Source of the DNA: a virus
Direction: 5' to 3' (one strand)
IMG/VR virus record: IMGVR_UViG_3300032163_000069
Coordinates: 1 to 32,557 of that record
DNA: 32,557 nucleotides
The number at the start of each line of letters is the position of its first letter. The first letter of the stretch is position 1. The notes below the pieces were generated by a model. The model was not told the origin of the DNA and ran no database searches. It saw only the letters and a program-made list of their open reading frames with translations. Positions 1-6,165 of the stretch are shown piece after piece. Made by a program: the position numbers and the translations under genes.

Positions 1-133
1 AAAAGACGATCCGGCCAGACCACGGCCCCTTCTTAAATCAACGAGTGTAAGACCCTTAAGCTTTCCGGGGGTTAGAAACAACACATCCCATACTGCAACA
101 ATAAGCTATAGCGACTCTAGGGTATCTGAGGCA
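1..133. repeat. Left copy of terminal direct repeat
   Basis: Positions 1-126 are identical to 32422-32547. Position 127 is T here and C in the right copy, the match resumes for six bases, and the copies then diverge after about 133. No gene is visible in it and it does not look like a tRNA 3' end. The repeat is AT/GC mixed with several purine-rich tracts. It probably reflects circular assembly overlap or terminal redundancy; an att-site pair is the alternative, since the integrase starts just inside it. Confidence 0.9.
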
Positions 134-138
134 AATTC

Positions 139-146
139 TTATAATA
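139..146 (+). promoter_or_regulatory. TATA-like box for integrase
   Basis: TTATAATA lies about 40 bases before the ATG at 181. An archaeal TATA box directs initiation roughly 25 bases downstream, near 165-170, which would leave a short leader before ATG 181 and would exclude the upstream ATG at 148 as the start. The box lies just outside the terminal repeat. Confidence 0.45.
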
Positions 147-180
147 TGTGAGGTGTTTTTCCTTTCTTGGGGGAAGGTTT

Positions 181-1353
181 ATGGATTGGCGGCGGAAGTA
201 TGCTTATGGCGTTTCTCGTGAAGAGGTTGAGGCTTTTGTTTCTGGGAATTTGAGTGTGAGGCAGTTTCTTGCCAAGTATGCTGAGTCGTCGCAGTATAAT
301 TTTGGTCGGTATTTGTGCATGTTTTTTAAGTGGTTGAAAATGCTGAAGAGCTTAGAATTGAGGCCTGACGAGTTTCTGCAGATGTTATGCGAGAAGCGTG
401 AGAGTAAGCGCGTTGATGATCGATGTTGGGGCCGCAATCTGGTGTTGGAGTTTACTCGGGATAATCCTGATCTTAAGGGCAAATCCCATAGTCTTTTGTA
501 CGGCGCAATGTTCAAGAGCGTTAACCTATTCTGCAAGGCGCATGAGGTTGAGCTGACGAGTGCGCGTGGCGTTTATGGCCAGAAGATCAAGCGAAAGTAT
601 AGGCCAGCTCCTTACACGATTGCTTTGGCGAAGAATGTTTTGGCGGCCGTGAATCAGCGTGACCGTGCGATTTGCATGTTGGGCTTGCAGGCTGGTCAAA
701 GTATCAAACAAGTGTTAGGTGATATTAATGATCAGTACGAATACATAGTGCGTGAAATAGCGTCGGGAAAGCGAAGGATTCGCTTTGATTTTCCCGAGCG
801 TAAAGGCAATGATTTTCCGTACTACACTTTCTGTTCTATTGATGCGATAGTGGAATTGCAGAAGTGGCTTTCGATTCGTAAGAAGTGGCTTGGTGACCTT
901 CAAAGTCCATATTTGTTTATCAAGCGCAACGGAACCAAAATGACGCCCGAAGCTTGGAGAAGCCCATTTCGTGATCGTCTCCGTCGTCACGGCATATACA
1001 CAGGTCCTTACAGCGCGGTTTTTCACATGTTCCGAAAAATATTTGAGTCTGAAGCCAGCCCGCCGGACCGGGGAATTAGCAAAGACTATGTGCGGTTTAT
1101 GATGGGCCATTCAATTAATGATGTAAACGGTGATGAGCTGGATATTCCGGGGGGCACGTATGATCAGGCGCCGTTGACGCATCCTGACGCCATGGAACGC
1201 GAGTACGCGAAGCTGGAGCCTTATATCAACATTTACAGCGGCAAGAGTGCGTTGCCTGAACTTACTGAAAAAGAAAGGTATGCACTAAAGAGACTATCGG
1301 AGCTCATTGAAGAGGGCAAGATCGATCCTGCAAAGCTGTTTCAGTCTTCTTGA
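181..1353 (+). CDS. Tyrosine recombinase/integrase, archaeal virus type
   Basis: A 390-aa site-specific recombinase expected to integrate or excise the viral genome. The C-terminal catalytic half shows H-x-x-R in FHMFRK (His282, Arg285), the GH pair at about 309-310, and a likely nucleophile Tyr in GGTYDQ (about Tyr327), followed by a helix of the REYAKLEPYI kind common in archaeal integrases. The N-terminal ~140 residues look like the helical SAM-like core-binding domain. The first catalytic arginine, usually in a G-x-R-x-x-E motif, is not evident: the corresponding stretch reads AGQSIKQ (about 172-178). ATG 181 is chosen over ATG 148 because the TATA-like box at 139-146 would start transcription downstream of 148 and because a purine-rich GGGGGAAGG precedes 181. 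The gene's position next to the terminal repeat suggests that attP lies there. The 3' end overlaps the convergent membrane gene by 13 bp. Confidence 0.85.
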   Translation: MDWRRKYAYGVSREEVEAFVSGNLSVRQFLAKYAESSQYNFGRYLCMFFKWLKMLKSLELRPDEFLQMLCEKRESKRVDDRCWGRNLVLEFTRDNPDLKGKSHSLLYGAMFKSVNLFCKAHEVELTSARGVYGQKIKRKYRPAPYTIALAKNVLAAVNQRDRAICMLGLQAGQSIKQVLGDINDQYEYIVREIASGKRRIRFDFPERKGNDFPYYTFCSIDAIVELQKWLSIRKKWLGDLQSPYLFIKRNGTKMTPEAWRSPFRDRLRRHGIYTGPYSAVFHMFRKIFESEASPPDRGISKDYVRFMMGHSINDVNGDELDIPGGTYDQAPLTHPDAMEREYAKLEPYINIYSGKSALPELTEKERYALKRLSELIEEGKIDPAKLFQSS

Positions 1354-1583
1354 CGTTGATTTTCGGGTCTCACTTGTTCCTCGAGTTGTTGCAGTCTCTC
1401 ATCATCTTCCCAAACCCAGTAAGCTACGGCGACAAAACATAAGCTAGAAAATAGTGAAAGAATGACTATTAATTTCAGAGAAGAGGATAGCAGATCCCAC
1501 GCGCCTCCAATAGAGAATACGCCCCCTAGTGCTACGAAAAGCATTATGATACTAAACATAAACACGAATACTCGCATTCCCAT
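1341..1583 (-). CDS. Small two-TM membrane protein
   Basis: An 80-aa protein with two hydrophobic segments, about residues 6-26 and 34-59, and a charged C-terminal tail rich in Glu, Gln and Arg that is likely cytoplasmic. I do not recognise a family. ATG at 1583 is chosen because AAGGAGA (complement at 1591-1597) sits at proper spacing; a GTG two codons upstream is too close to that site. It follows the leftward ribbon-helix-helix gene by 12 bp and is probably co-transcribed with it, so it may be an integration- or lysogeny-associated membrane protein such as a superinfection-exclusion factor. That role is only a guess from position. Confidence 0.65.
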   Translation of the reverse strand: MGMRVFVFMFSIIMLFVALGGVFSIGGAWDLLSSSLKLIVILSLFSSLCFVAVAYWVWEDDERLQQLEEQVRPENQRQED

Positions 1584-1595
1584 TTCCACTTCTCC

Positions 1596-1982
1596 TTAGA
1601 CGTCTGGAAGCTTCCAGCCTGCCTTGTTATGCTTGCGCACGATATCCCGTATTTCTGGCAAGGAAAGAGCATAATCAATGTGTACGCATGTACTTTTTTG
1701 GTCCAAATCACACCATGGTCCTTCGGGTCTGAAGTAGATATCCGCGACTTTACGTAATTGTCGATCGTGCACTTTTACGCCATTGTTGTCGTGATTGATT
1801 TGTTCAAAACGTGGCGGATTTACCGATTCTGGTATAAGTTCTTCCAGTCGTCTTCGCGACGCGTCTTCCATGAACTGTGCAATACTACGGTATCCAAGTT
1901 GTGGGTGAGAGTCTACGAACTTCTCAATTTCCTCGGCGAATTCACTCTTCACGCTAACGTTCTTGTATTGGCGTTCGCTCAA
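1596..1982 (-). CDS. Ribbon-helix-helix regulator with C-terminal extension
   Basis: A 128-aa predicted DNA-binding protein. Residues ~6-48 form a ribbon-helix-helix pattern: a β-strand YKNVSVK, then helix EFAEEIEKFVDS, turn GYRS and helix IAQFMEDASRRRLEEL. It is clearly related to the divergent 56-aa protein at 2131 (FKNVSIK, YRSVAEFVSEACRLRLEQL). The C-terminal 75 residues hold one His/Cys/Asp-rich stretch but no domain I recognise. TTG 1982 is chosen because GGGAGAAGG precedes it with normal spacing; the open frame extends up to 2069, but that part begins beside the TATA-like box. It probably binds the 14-bp palindrome at 2098-2111 and controls the switch between the leftward and rightward operons. 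Confidence 0.7.
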   Translation of the reverse strand: MSERQYKNVSVKSEFAEEIEKFVDSHPQLGYRSIAQFMEDASRRRLEELIPESVNPPRFEQINHDNNGVKVHDRQLRKVADIYFRPEGPWCDLDQKSTCVHIDYALSLPEIRDIVRKHNKAGWKLPDV

Positions 1983-2070
1983 ATCCTTCTCCCAAGAAAT
2001 TAGTGGAAACCTGCGGTATTTATGCGTTATTCTGTAAAGATGCACTAATATCTGCGTAAAGTTACACAAA

Positions 2071-2079
2071 ATTTATAAG
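2071..2079. promoter_or_regulatory. TATA-like box between divergent regulators
   Basis: ATTTATAAG reads as TTATAAAT on the minus strand and TTTATAAG on the plus strand. Leftward initiation would fall near 2046-2050, giving a ~65-nt leader before TTG 1982. Rightward initiation would fall near 2100, inside the palindrome at 2098-2111. Which direction it serves cannot be decided from sequence alone. Confidence 0.4.
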
Positions 2080-2097
2080 GTGTTTGCATTAGAAATA

Positions 2098-2111
2098 CGT
2101 GATTAATCACG
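2098..2111. promoter_or_regulatory. 14-bp perfect palindrome, putative operator
   Basis: CGTGATTAATCACG is a perfect palindrome in the 148-bp gap between the two divergent ribbon-helix-helix genes (1982 leftward, 2131 rightward). Dimeric ribbon-helix-helix repressors commonly bind such symmetric sites. It would overlap the predicted rightward transcription start, so binding could repress the early operon. Confidence 0.6.
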
Positions 2112-2130
2112 CAATAATGGGGGCATTTGT

Positions 2131-2301
2131 ATGAAGGAAAAGTCAACTTTCAAAAACGTGAGCATCAAAGCGGGACTCGCCAAAGAAATTGGGGGATTCA
2201 TCGAACACAGTAAGCGGTATCGAAGTGTCGCTGAATTTGTGAGTGAGGCTTGCAGGCTTCGACTTGAGCAACTTGAAAAGGAGGAATCGAAGGTTGCTTG
2301 A
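2131..2301 (+). CDS. Short ribbon-helix-helix DNA-binding protein
   Basis: A 56-aa protein consisting almost entirely of one ribbon-helix-helix unit: strand FKNVSIK, helix LAKEIGGFIEHS, turn RYRS and helix VAEFVSEACRLRLEQLEKEE. It is a paralogue of the N-terminal domain of the divergent gene ending at 1982, sharing KNVS[IV]K, YRS[IV]A and RLE[EQ]L. It starts at the ATG at 2131 and is the first gene of the large rightward operon. Its stop overlaps the next start by 8 bp. It resembles an autoregulating CopG/Arc-like repressor that may bind the palindrome 20 bp upstream of its own start. Confidence 0.75.
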   Translation: MKEKSTFKNVSIKAGLAKEIGGFIEHSKRYRSVAEFVSEACRLRLEQLEKEESKVA

Positions 2302-2416
2302 TCGTGCTGGTGATTTGGAGTTGGCGCGTCGGGTCGCTGCCATATTTGCTCCGCTTATTGAGGAATATGACCGCGAGCAGCAAAAACGGGACCAGAAGGC
2401 AAAGGAGGAGCGCTAG
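2294..2416 (+). CDS. Small charged helical protein
   Basis: A 40-aa protein from TTG 2294, preceded by AAGGAGG about ten bases upstream. The first half has an amphipathic pattern (LELARRVAAIFAPLIEEY) and the second half is highly charged (Lys, Arg, Gln, Glu), which suggests one long helix. It overlaps the preceding gene by 8 bp and is followed immediately by the TTG of the next gene. I do not recognise the family. Support comes from the ribosome site, operon packing and composition only. Confidence 0.5.
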   Translation: MLDRAGDLELARRVAAIFAPLIEEYDREQQKRDQKAKEER

Positions 2417-2749
2417 TTGCCGGGCTGTCGGGACGATGCTCAGCCGCCGCGGGACCTGTGCCGTCCTATCGTGGAAGTGGGGAAGGCCCTGAAAGAGGCT
2501 GAAACGCAGTTGGGCGTTTGTCTTCAGGAGACGCTTGACATGTTGTTGGATCATGAGCGGCGTTTGCAGGAGCTTGAGAATTCGGACCGGGCGAGTAAAC
2601 TGAGTCTTGAGGAGGAGTTTGACTTTCTGCAGGCTCAGGTAGAGCGGCTTGGCGATTCGGCGAAGCGCGTTGAGGGTTTGAGTCTGCTTGGGCAGCTTCG
2701 TGAGATTCTTGGCTTCATCGATGAGCTTGAGGACCTGGAGGGGGCGTAG
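2417..2749 (+). CDS. Coiled-coil hypothetical protein
   Basis: A 110-aa acidic protein starting at TTG 2417 directly after the preceding TAG, with AAGGAGGAG at ideal spacing. Residues ~20-105 are predicted to be mostly helical with heptad-like Leu/Val spacing (ETLDMLLDHERRLQELEN, EEEFDFLQAQVERLGD). Two Cys near the N-terminus (C4, C15) form no obvious zinc motif. It lies in the early rightward operon. No family is recognised; it may be an oligomeric accessory factor for replication or regulation. Confidence 0.6.
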   Translation: MPGCRDDAQPPRDLCRPIVEVGKALKEAETQLGVCLQETLDMLLDHERRLQELENSDRASKLSLEEEFDFLQAQVERLGDSAKRVEGLSLLGQLREILGFIDELEDLEGA

Positions 2750-2956
2750 GTGTTGCAGCGGTTTTTCACCGTCGCCGCCAAGGGCATCCGAGGCAAAAAC
2801 AAGAAGCAGCCGTTTGTGAAGTTGCAGACCGACGAAGGCGACACGCTTATGCTCGTTTTGGCTACGAAGGAAGACCTTGCCGGCTTTGAGATCGGGCAGG
2901 AGCTGCCGGTCACGATCGGCGAGGGCAAGAGCCCGCAAACTAGGCTTCAGCAGTAG
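2750..2956 (+). CDS. Small β-rich hypothetical protein
   Basis: A 68-aa protein from GTG 2750 immediately after the previous stop, with GGAGGGGG upstream. Alternating hydrophobic residues (KQPFVKLQTDEGDTLMLVLA, then a short helix, then QELPVTIGEG) suggest a compact β-barrel of OB or SH3 type. The N-terminus is basic (AAKGIRGKNKK), compatible with nucleic-acid binding. No family can be named with confidence. It is co-directional and abuts its neighbours in the early operon. Confidence 0.6.
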   Translation: MLQRFFTVAAKGIRGKNKKQPFVKLQTDEGDTLMLVLATKEDLAGFEIGQELPVTIGEGKSPQTRLQQ

Positions 2957-2972
2957 CGGGAGTTGTGGTACC

Positions 2973-3656
2973 ATGCCATCCATAAGCATAAGTGAGTTGG
3001 GGAAGCGTTTTCTCGCGCGCGAAGTGGCGCCGCACGGCCCGTGCGTAGTCGTGCCCGGCGACGAGTTTGACCCTGACTGGGAGGCGTTGCTGACTGATCA
3101 AGGCTACGCGTGCATCATGACGGATTTGGATGGGGCGCCGGTCACGCTTGTCGTGCTAACTAAGGCGTCCCACGGGTCTGAGGTTAAGCAGGTCTATTCT
3201 CCTGAGGCCAAGGAACCTTCGATCGAGGCAAAAAAGCGGCGGTTGTCTTGGCACGATCCTGGATTTTTCTGGTCTGAGAAGGAAGACCGGCTGCTCGTGG
3301 AGTTGTGGAACCGGGAGCCGAAATTAGGGAAAACTGAGATTGCCAAGTATTTCCCGAAGCGGACTGTGAGCGCAGTACACGGCGAATTGCAGCGTCTGCG
3401 CAACGCACAGAAAATAAAGCCCCGCGAAAGAGGGGGACAAAGGAAACATCAGCCAACTCCGGCCCCGGCCAAGTCGAAAGAATCGAGTGTTTCTACGACG
3501 CCTACTCCGACACCTACTCCCATGGAAGCGCCTGCAAGCGCGAAGCCCGCGCCAAAGACGCTGCCGATCAGCATCACAGTGACAATTAACGTTGACTGCA
3601 GCAACCCAGTTGCAATGGGAAGTCTGCAGAAATTTCTCAAGGAGATGAGAACGTGA
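2973..3656 (+). CDS. SANT/Myb-like DNA-binding protein with Thr-Pro linker
   Basis: A 227-aa protein. Residues 1-55 form an α/β N-terminal domain with no known match. Residues ~95-140 fit a SANT/Myb helix bundle (FFWSEKEDRLLVELWNRE, TEIAKYFPKRTVSAVHGELQRLR), with the typical W-S-x-x-E-D start and a recognition helix of the RTVSAV type. A basic segment follows, then a low-complexity Thr-Pro linker (TPTPTPTP at about 188-195) and a β-rich tail (LPISITVTINVD). ATG 2973 is chosen because upstream codons in this frame overlap the preceding gene. It ends with a 4-bp overlap into the ParB-like gene, so the two may work together in genome partition or replication. The exact role is unknown. Confidence 0.7.
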   Translation: MPSISISELGKRFLAREVAPHGPCVVVPGDEFDPDWEALLTDQGYACIMTDLDGAPVTLVVLTKASHGSEVKQVYSPEAKEPSIEAKKRRLSWHDPGFFWSEKEDRLLVELWNREPKLGKTEIAKYFPKRTVSAVHGELQRLRNAQKIKPRERGGQRKHQPTPAPAKSKESSVSTTPTPTPTPMEAPASAKPAPKTLPISITVTINVDCSNPVAMGSLQKFLKEMRT

Positions 3657-4903
3657 AGGATCTGAAGGATTTCACGCGTTCAATAGCCCAGGTACTAGAT
3701 TTCAAAGAGCAAGTCATCCCGGAGTGGTTCAATATCGAAGAGGCAAAAGACGGATACTTTATTGCGGTTTTACAGAAGGGAAAATGGCTTGGTGATCTGC
3801 AGTTCAAGGCCCTGTGCGCTCTGATGCGAGATCTGAAAGGCGACTACATTAGGGGAGCCAAAACATTCCGGGTTCCCGGTCCCTACGCGAAGAAGGAAGT
3901 TGCGAAACCGCAGGGGCATGGAATGCATTCCCAACCTACTTATAAAGAGCCTGGCAACGAAGTGCCAGCAGAACCATGCGGCGTTGCGCCGCCTCTCATT
4001 AGCCAGGACAAGAGCAGGCCGCCGCAGCTTGCTGTTCCCATAGGGGCCCTTTTGAGTCTGCCGTACCAGTGCCGCGAAAATCCTGAGGACCCTGACTTGG
4101 CCGAGCTTGTTGAAAGCATCAAGAACTTGGGAATGCTGCAGCCGATACTGGTCCGGCCTAAGCCTGATGGGCTTTACGAGATCGTCGCTGGTCAGAGGCG
4201 CGTTAGAGCTGCGAAGAAGGCTGGGCTCGTGGAAGTGCCAGTCAACATCAGAATTCTAAGTGATGAGGAGGCTTACGGCGCGTGTTTTGCGGAGAACATT
4301 CAACGCCGCGATCTCAGCGACATGGAGAAGGCCCGCATGCTGGACTACCTGACAAAACAGTTCGGCTATACACAGGAGCAGATGGCCCAGAAGCTAGGGA
4401 AGGAACGGGGTTGGGTTGCACGTCATCTTGCCATGCTAAACCTCGAAAATGTATCCCCGGGGATACAAACAGGAACGTTGACTGAGCGTCAGGCGCGCGA
4501 GATCCTTGCGGCTCCTCCGGAGAAGCAAGAAGAAATCTTGAACAAGATTAACGAGACCGGGCAGGTGCCCTCAGCCAGAGAGATCCACGCGGAGGTGCAC
4601 ACTGTTTCCTGTGCTTGGTGCGGGGATCCCGTGGCCGAGCCGGTGCACATCGACGGCAAGTTCTACTGTGTTGATTGTGCGGAGTTAGTTCAGGCTGAGA
4701 AGAAGCCCGGCCTCGTCCCAGAGACAAAACATGACTTCGCCGGAGACGAGACGGGGGCCGCCAAGCCTTCTGCATCTTCCGGCTCCGTGAACATTGGCGA
4801 GTTTGAGTGCCCTGAATGTCATAAGCACTTCATTGTGGAGCACCTGTCGAATGGCAAACATAAGCTTCAGCCTGTCAGAGAGGAGGCCGGCAGTTATGTG
4901 TAG
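3653..4903 (+). CDS. ParB/Spo0J-like protein with C-terminal zinc fingers
   Basis: A 416-aa protein. Residues 1-80 are an unassigned N-terminal domain. Residues ~125-215 form the ParB N-terminal domain with the GQRRVRAAKKAG box (180-191, the arginine-rich CTP/DNA-proximal motif) and ENIQRRDLSDMEKA (214-227). Residues ~235-265 form a KorB/ParB-type helix-turn-helix. Two zinc-binding units follow: CAWC (320-323) paired with CVDC (339-342), and CPEC (386-389) with His residues after it. ParB proteins spread on DNA from parS sites using CTP; some viral relatives act as nucleases or in DNA modification. GTG 3653 overlaps the previous stop by four bases. No ParA is encoded, so classical segregation is uncertain. 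An 18-bp palindrome lies inside the gene. Confidence 0.85.
   Translation: MKDLKDFTRSIAQVLDFKEQVIPEWFNIEEAKDGYFIAVLQKGKWLGDLQFKALCALMRDLKGDYIRGAKTFRVPGPYAKKEVAKPQGHGMHSQPTYKEPGNEVPAEPCGVAPPLISQDKSRPPQLAVPIGALLSLPYQCRENPEDPDLAELVESIKNLGMLQPILVRPKPDGLYEIVAGQRRVRAAKKAGLVEVPVNIRILSDEEAYGACFAENIQRRDLSDMEKARMLDYLTKQFGYTQEQMAQKLGKERGWVARHLAMLNLENVSPGIQTGTLTERQAREILAAPPEKQEEILNKINETGQVPSAREIHAEVHTVSCAWCGDPVAEPVHIDGKFYCVDCAELVQAEKKPGLVPETKHDFAGDETGAAKPSASSGSVNIGEFECPECHKHFIVEHLSNGKHKLQPVREEAGSYV
4450..4467. promoter_or_regulatory. 18-bp perfect palindrome inside parB-like gene, parS candidate
   Basis: TGTATCCCCGGGGATACA is perfectly self-complementary. It lies in the coding region for residues ~266-272, just after the HTH. 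Its TGT...ACA ends and length recall bacterial parS sites, which often lie near or inside parB. Only this copy is seen in the window. Confidence 0.4.
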
Positions 4904-5102
4904 GTGTGAGTTGTGTGGTCCCGTTTCGCGTAACGATGCCGAGTTTGAGGTTGGCGTCGGCCGTCTAGACCGGCCTATGCAGGTGTGCCTGTGGTGTCGG
5001 CAGGACCTGTCACTGGCCGGCGTGGTGAATCAGAGTGTGCCTTTGCCGAGGCGTCCGCGTAGGCCACGACCGGTCATAATCGTGCTGGAGGCGTCGACGT
5101 GA
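4896..5102 (+). CDS. Small zinc-finger protein
   Basis: A 68-aa protein with CRCELC (residues 2-6) and CLWC (about 31-34), which would form a four-Cys zinc site, followed by a basic proline-rich segment (PLPRRPRRPRP) and a hydrophobic end. ATG 4896 overlaps the ParB stop (ATGTGTAG) and is preceded by GAGGAGG. The product probably binds nucleic acid or acts as an adaptor. It ends in an ACGTGA overlap with the methyltransferase gene, so the two are likely translationally coupled. Confidence 0.65.
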   Translation: MCRCELCGPVSRNDAEFEVGVGRLDRPMQVCLWCRQDLSLAGVVNQSVPLPRRPRRPRPVIIVLEAST

Positions 5103-5719
5103 CTCAAAGAACACTTCTTGATTTGTGCTGCGGCATGGGTGGTTGGAGCATTGGGTTCCACAGAGCTGGCTTTGAATGCACAGGTGTCGATGTCCTCGAC
5201 ATCGCTTATCCATATAACCTAACCCTAGCCGACATCAGAGAATGGCATCCGAACAAGCACTATGATGTGGTCGTTGCAAGTCCACCCTGCACCGAATTCT
5301 CCACTCTCCTGCGACTTGCTGTGGCCAGAGGGCAACGTGGACCTGCAGACCCGAAAAAAGGTTTGGAGTTGATAAAAGCTTGCATTCGCATAATTGAAGA
5401 AGTCAAGCCAAGGTTCTGGATTCTGGAGAACGTTGCAGGTTCTGAGCAATACATAACGCCATTGCTGGGGCCTCCGAAGATCATTCACAGGCCTTGGTAT
5501 CTTTGGGGTGTTTTTCCTTATTTCATGTTGTCTCAGTCGAATATACCGAAAAAAACTGATGGTGAAGTCGGCAGTGTCAGGAAAAGCTGTAGACATGATA
5601 AGTTGAATTCCGTGTTTGCGTTTAACCCGTTGCGCTCGTTTTTCAGGGCTAAGATTCCATTGCCACTTTCTGTACCTTTGGCGAAAGCATGTAAGGAGGT
5701 CCTGAGTGAGGAAGACTAA
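5099..5719 (+). CDS. DNA (cytosine-5-)-methyltransferase
   Basis: A 206-aa enzyme predicted to transfer a methyl group from SAM to C5 of cytosine in DNA. Motif I is DLCCGMGGWSIGF (8-20), motif IV is SPPCTEFS with the catalytic Cys64, and motif VI is ENV (110-112). It is shorter than typical 300-400 aa enzymes and the target-recognition region is compact. The C-terminal RAKIPLPLSVPLAKACKEVL stands in for motifs IX/X, as in other small viral enzymes. GTG 5099 overlaps the upstream stop. There is no cognate restriction gene, so it is an orphan methylase, probably protecting viral DNA from host restriction or marking it for regulation. Confidence 0.88.
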   Translation: MTQRTLLDLCCGMGGWSIGFHRAGFECTGVDVLDIAYPYNLTLADIREWHPNKHYDVVVASPPCTEFSTLLRLAVARGQRGPADPKKGLELIKACIRIIEEVKPRFWILENVAGSEQYITPLLGPPKIIHRPWYLWGVFPYFMLSQSNIPKKTDGEVGSVRKSCRHDKLNSVFAFNPLRSFFRAKIPLPLSVPLAKACKEVLSEED

Positions 5720-5900
5720 GGTTCGGATCGTCGGTGATCCTGAGCTCGCAGACAAGGTCGCAGAGGCCCTAATCGAGCGCTTCGAGTTAAGCAGGATACA
5801 ACGTTTCAACGCGGCTCCCACGCGGTACGGCAGCGGCAGTGACGCGCCGGGCTGCAGCATCTACCTGGACGTGAAGAAGCCAAAGGAGGGGCCGAAATGA
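5706..5900 (+). CDS. Small α/β hypothetical protein
   Basis: A 64-aa protein from GTG 5706, 14 bp inside the methyltransferase end, with AAGGAGGT upstream. It reads as strand-helix-strand: TKVRIVGDPELADKVAEALIERF, then a polar loop, then SIYLDVKKPKE. The small βαβ pattern resembles conserved hypothetical proteins of archaeal viruses, but I cannot assign a family. It is in the early operon and ends ATGA into the next gene. Confidence 0.55.
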   Translation: MRKTKVRIVGDPELADKVAEALIERFELSRIQRFNAAPTRYGSGSDAPGCSIYLDVKKPKEGPK

Positions 5901-6028
5901 AGTTTAGCCTGAAAGCTGAGCAAGAAAAGTCCTGGAAGCCATACCGCACGGACGAAGAAATTGCCCGTGTAGCTCATCGACTTAGAAAATACGCGAAGAC
6001 ACCTTCGCCTAAGGAGCCGAAGCCGTGA
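5897..6028 (+). CDS. Tiny basic protein
   Basis: A 43-aa protein, start ATG 5897 overlapping the preceding TGA, with AAAGGAGGGG upstream at good spacing. It is rich in Lys and Arg, with one helix (DEEIARVAHRLRKYAK) and a Pro-Lys-rich tail. No family is recognised. It is supported by the ribosome site and the exact ATGA/GTGA junctions on both sides, the pattern of this operon. Confidence 0.5.
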   Translation: MKFSLKAEQEKSWKPYRTDEEIARVAHRLRKYAKTPSPKEPKP

Positions 6029-6165
6029 CTAAGCCTAGGGGCTGGAACTGCAAAGACTGCGGATACGTGTTTTGTAACAGTTCGAAAAGGCCATGCTTGA
6101 CCTGCGACGGGAGTACCAACTGGAAACCTCGAGACGAAAAGAAGCTGAAGGAGGCCCGTTCTTGA
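6025..6165 (+). CDS. Zinc-ribbon mini-protein
   Basis: A 46-aa protein from GTG 6025 (GTGA overlap). CKDC (9-12) and CLTC (24-27), separated by 11 residues, form a zinc-ribbon knuckle pair. Trp residues flank it and the C-terminal helix is charged. Such small ribbons bind nucleic acid or serve as subunits of larger enzymes. It directly precedes, and is coupled to, the helicase. Confidence 0.6.
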   Translation: MTKPRGWNCKDCGYVFCNSSKRPCLTCDGSTNWKPRDEKKLKEARS

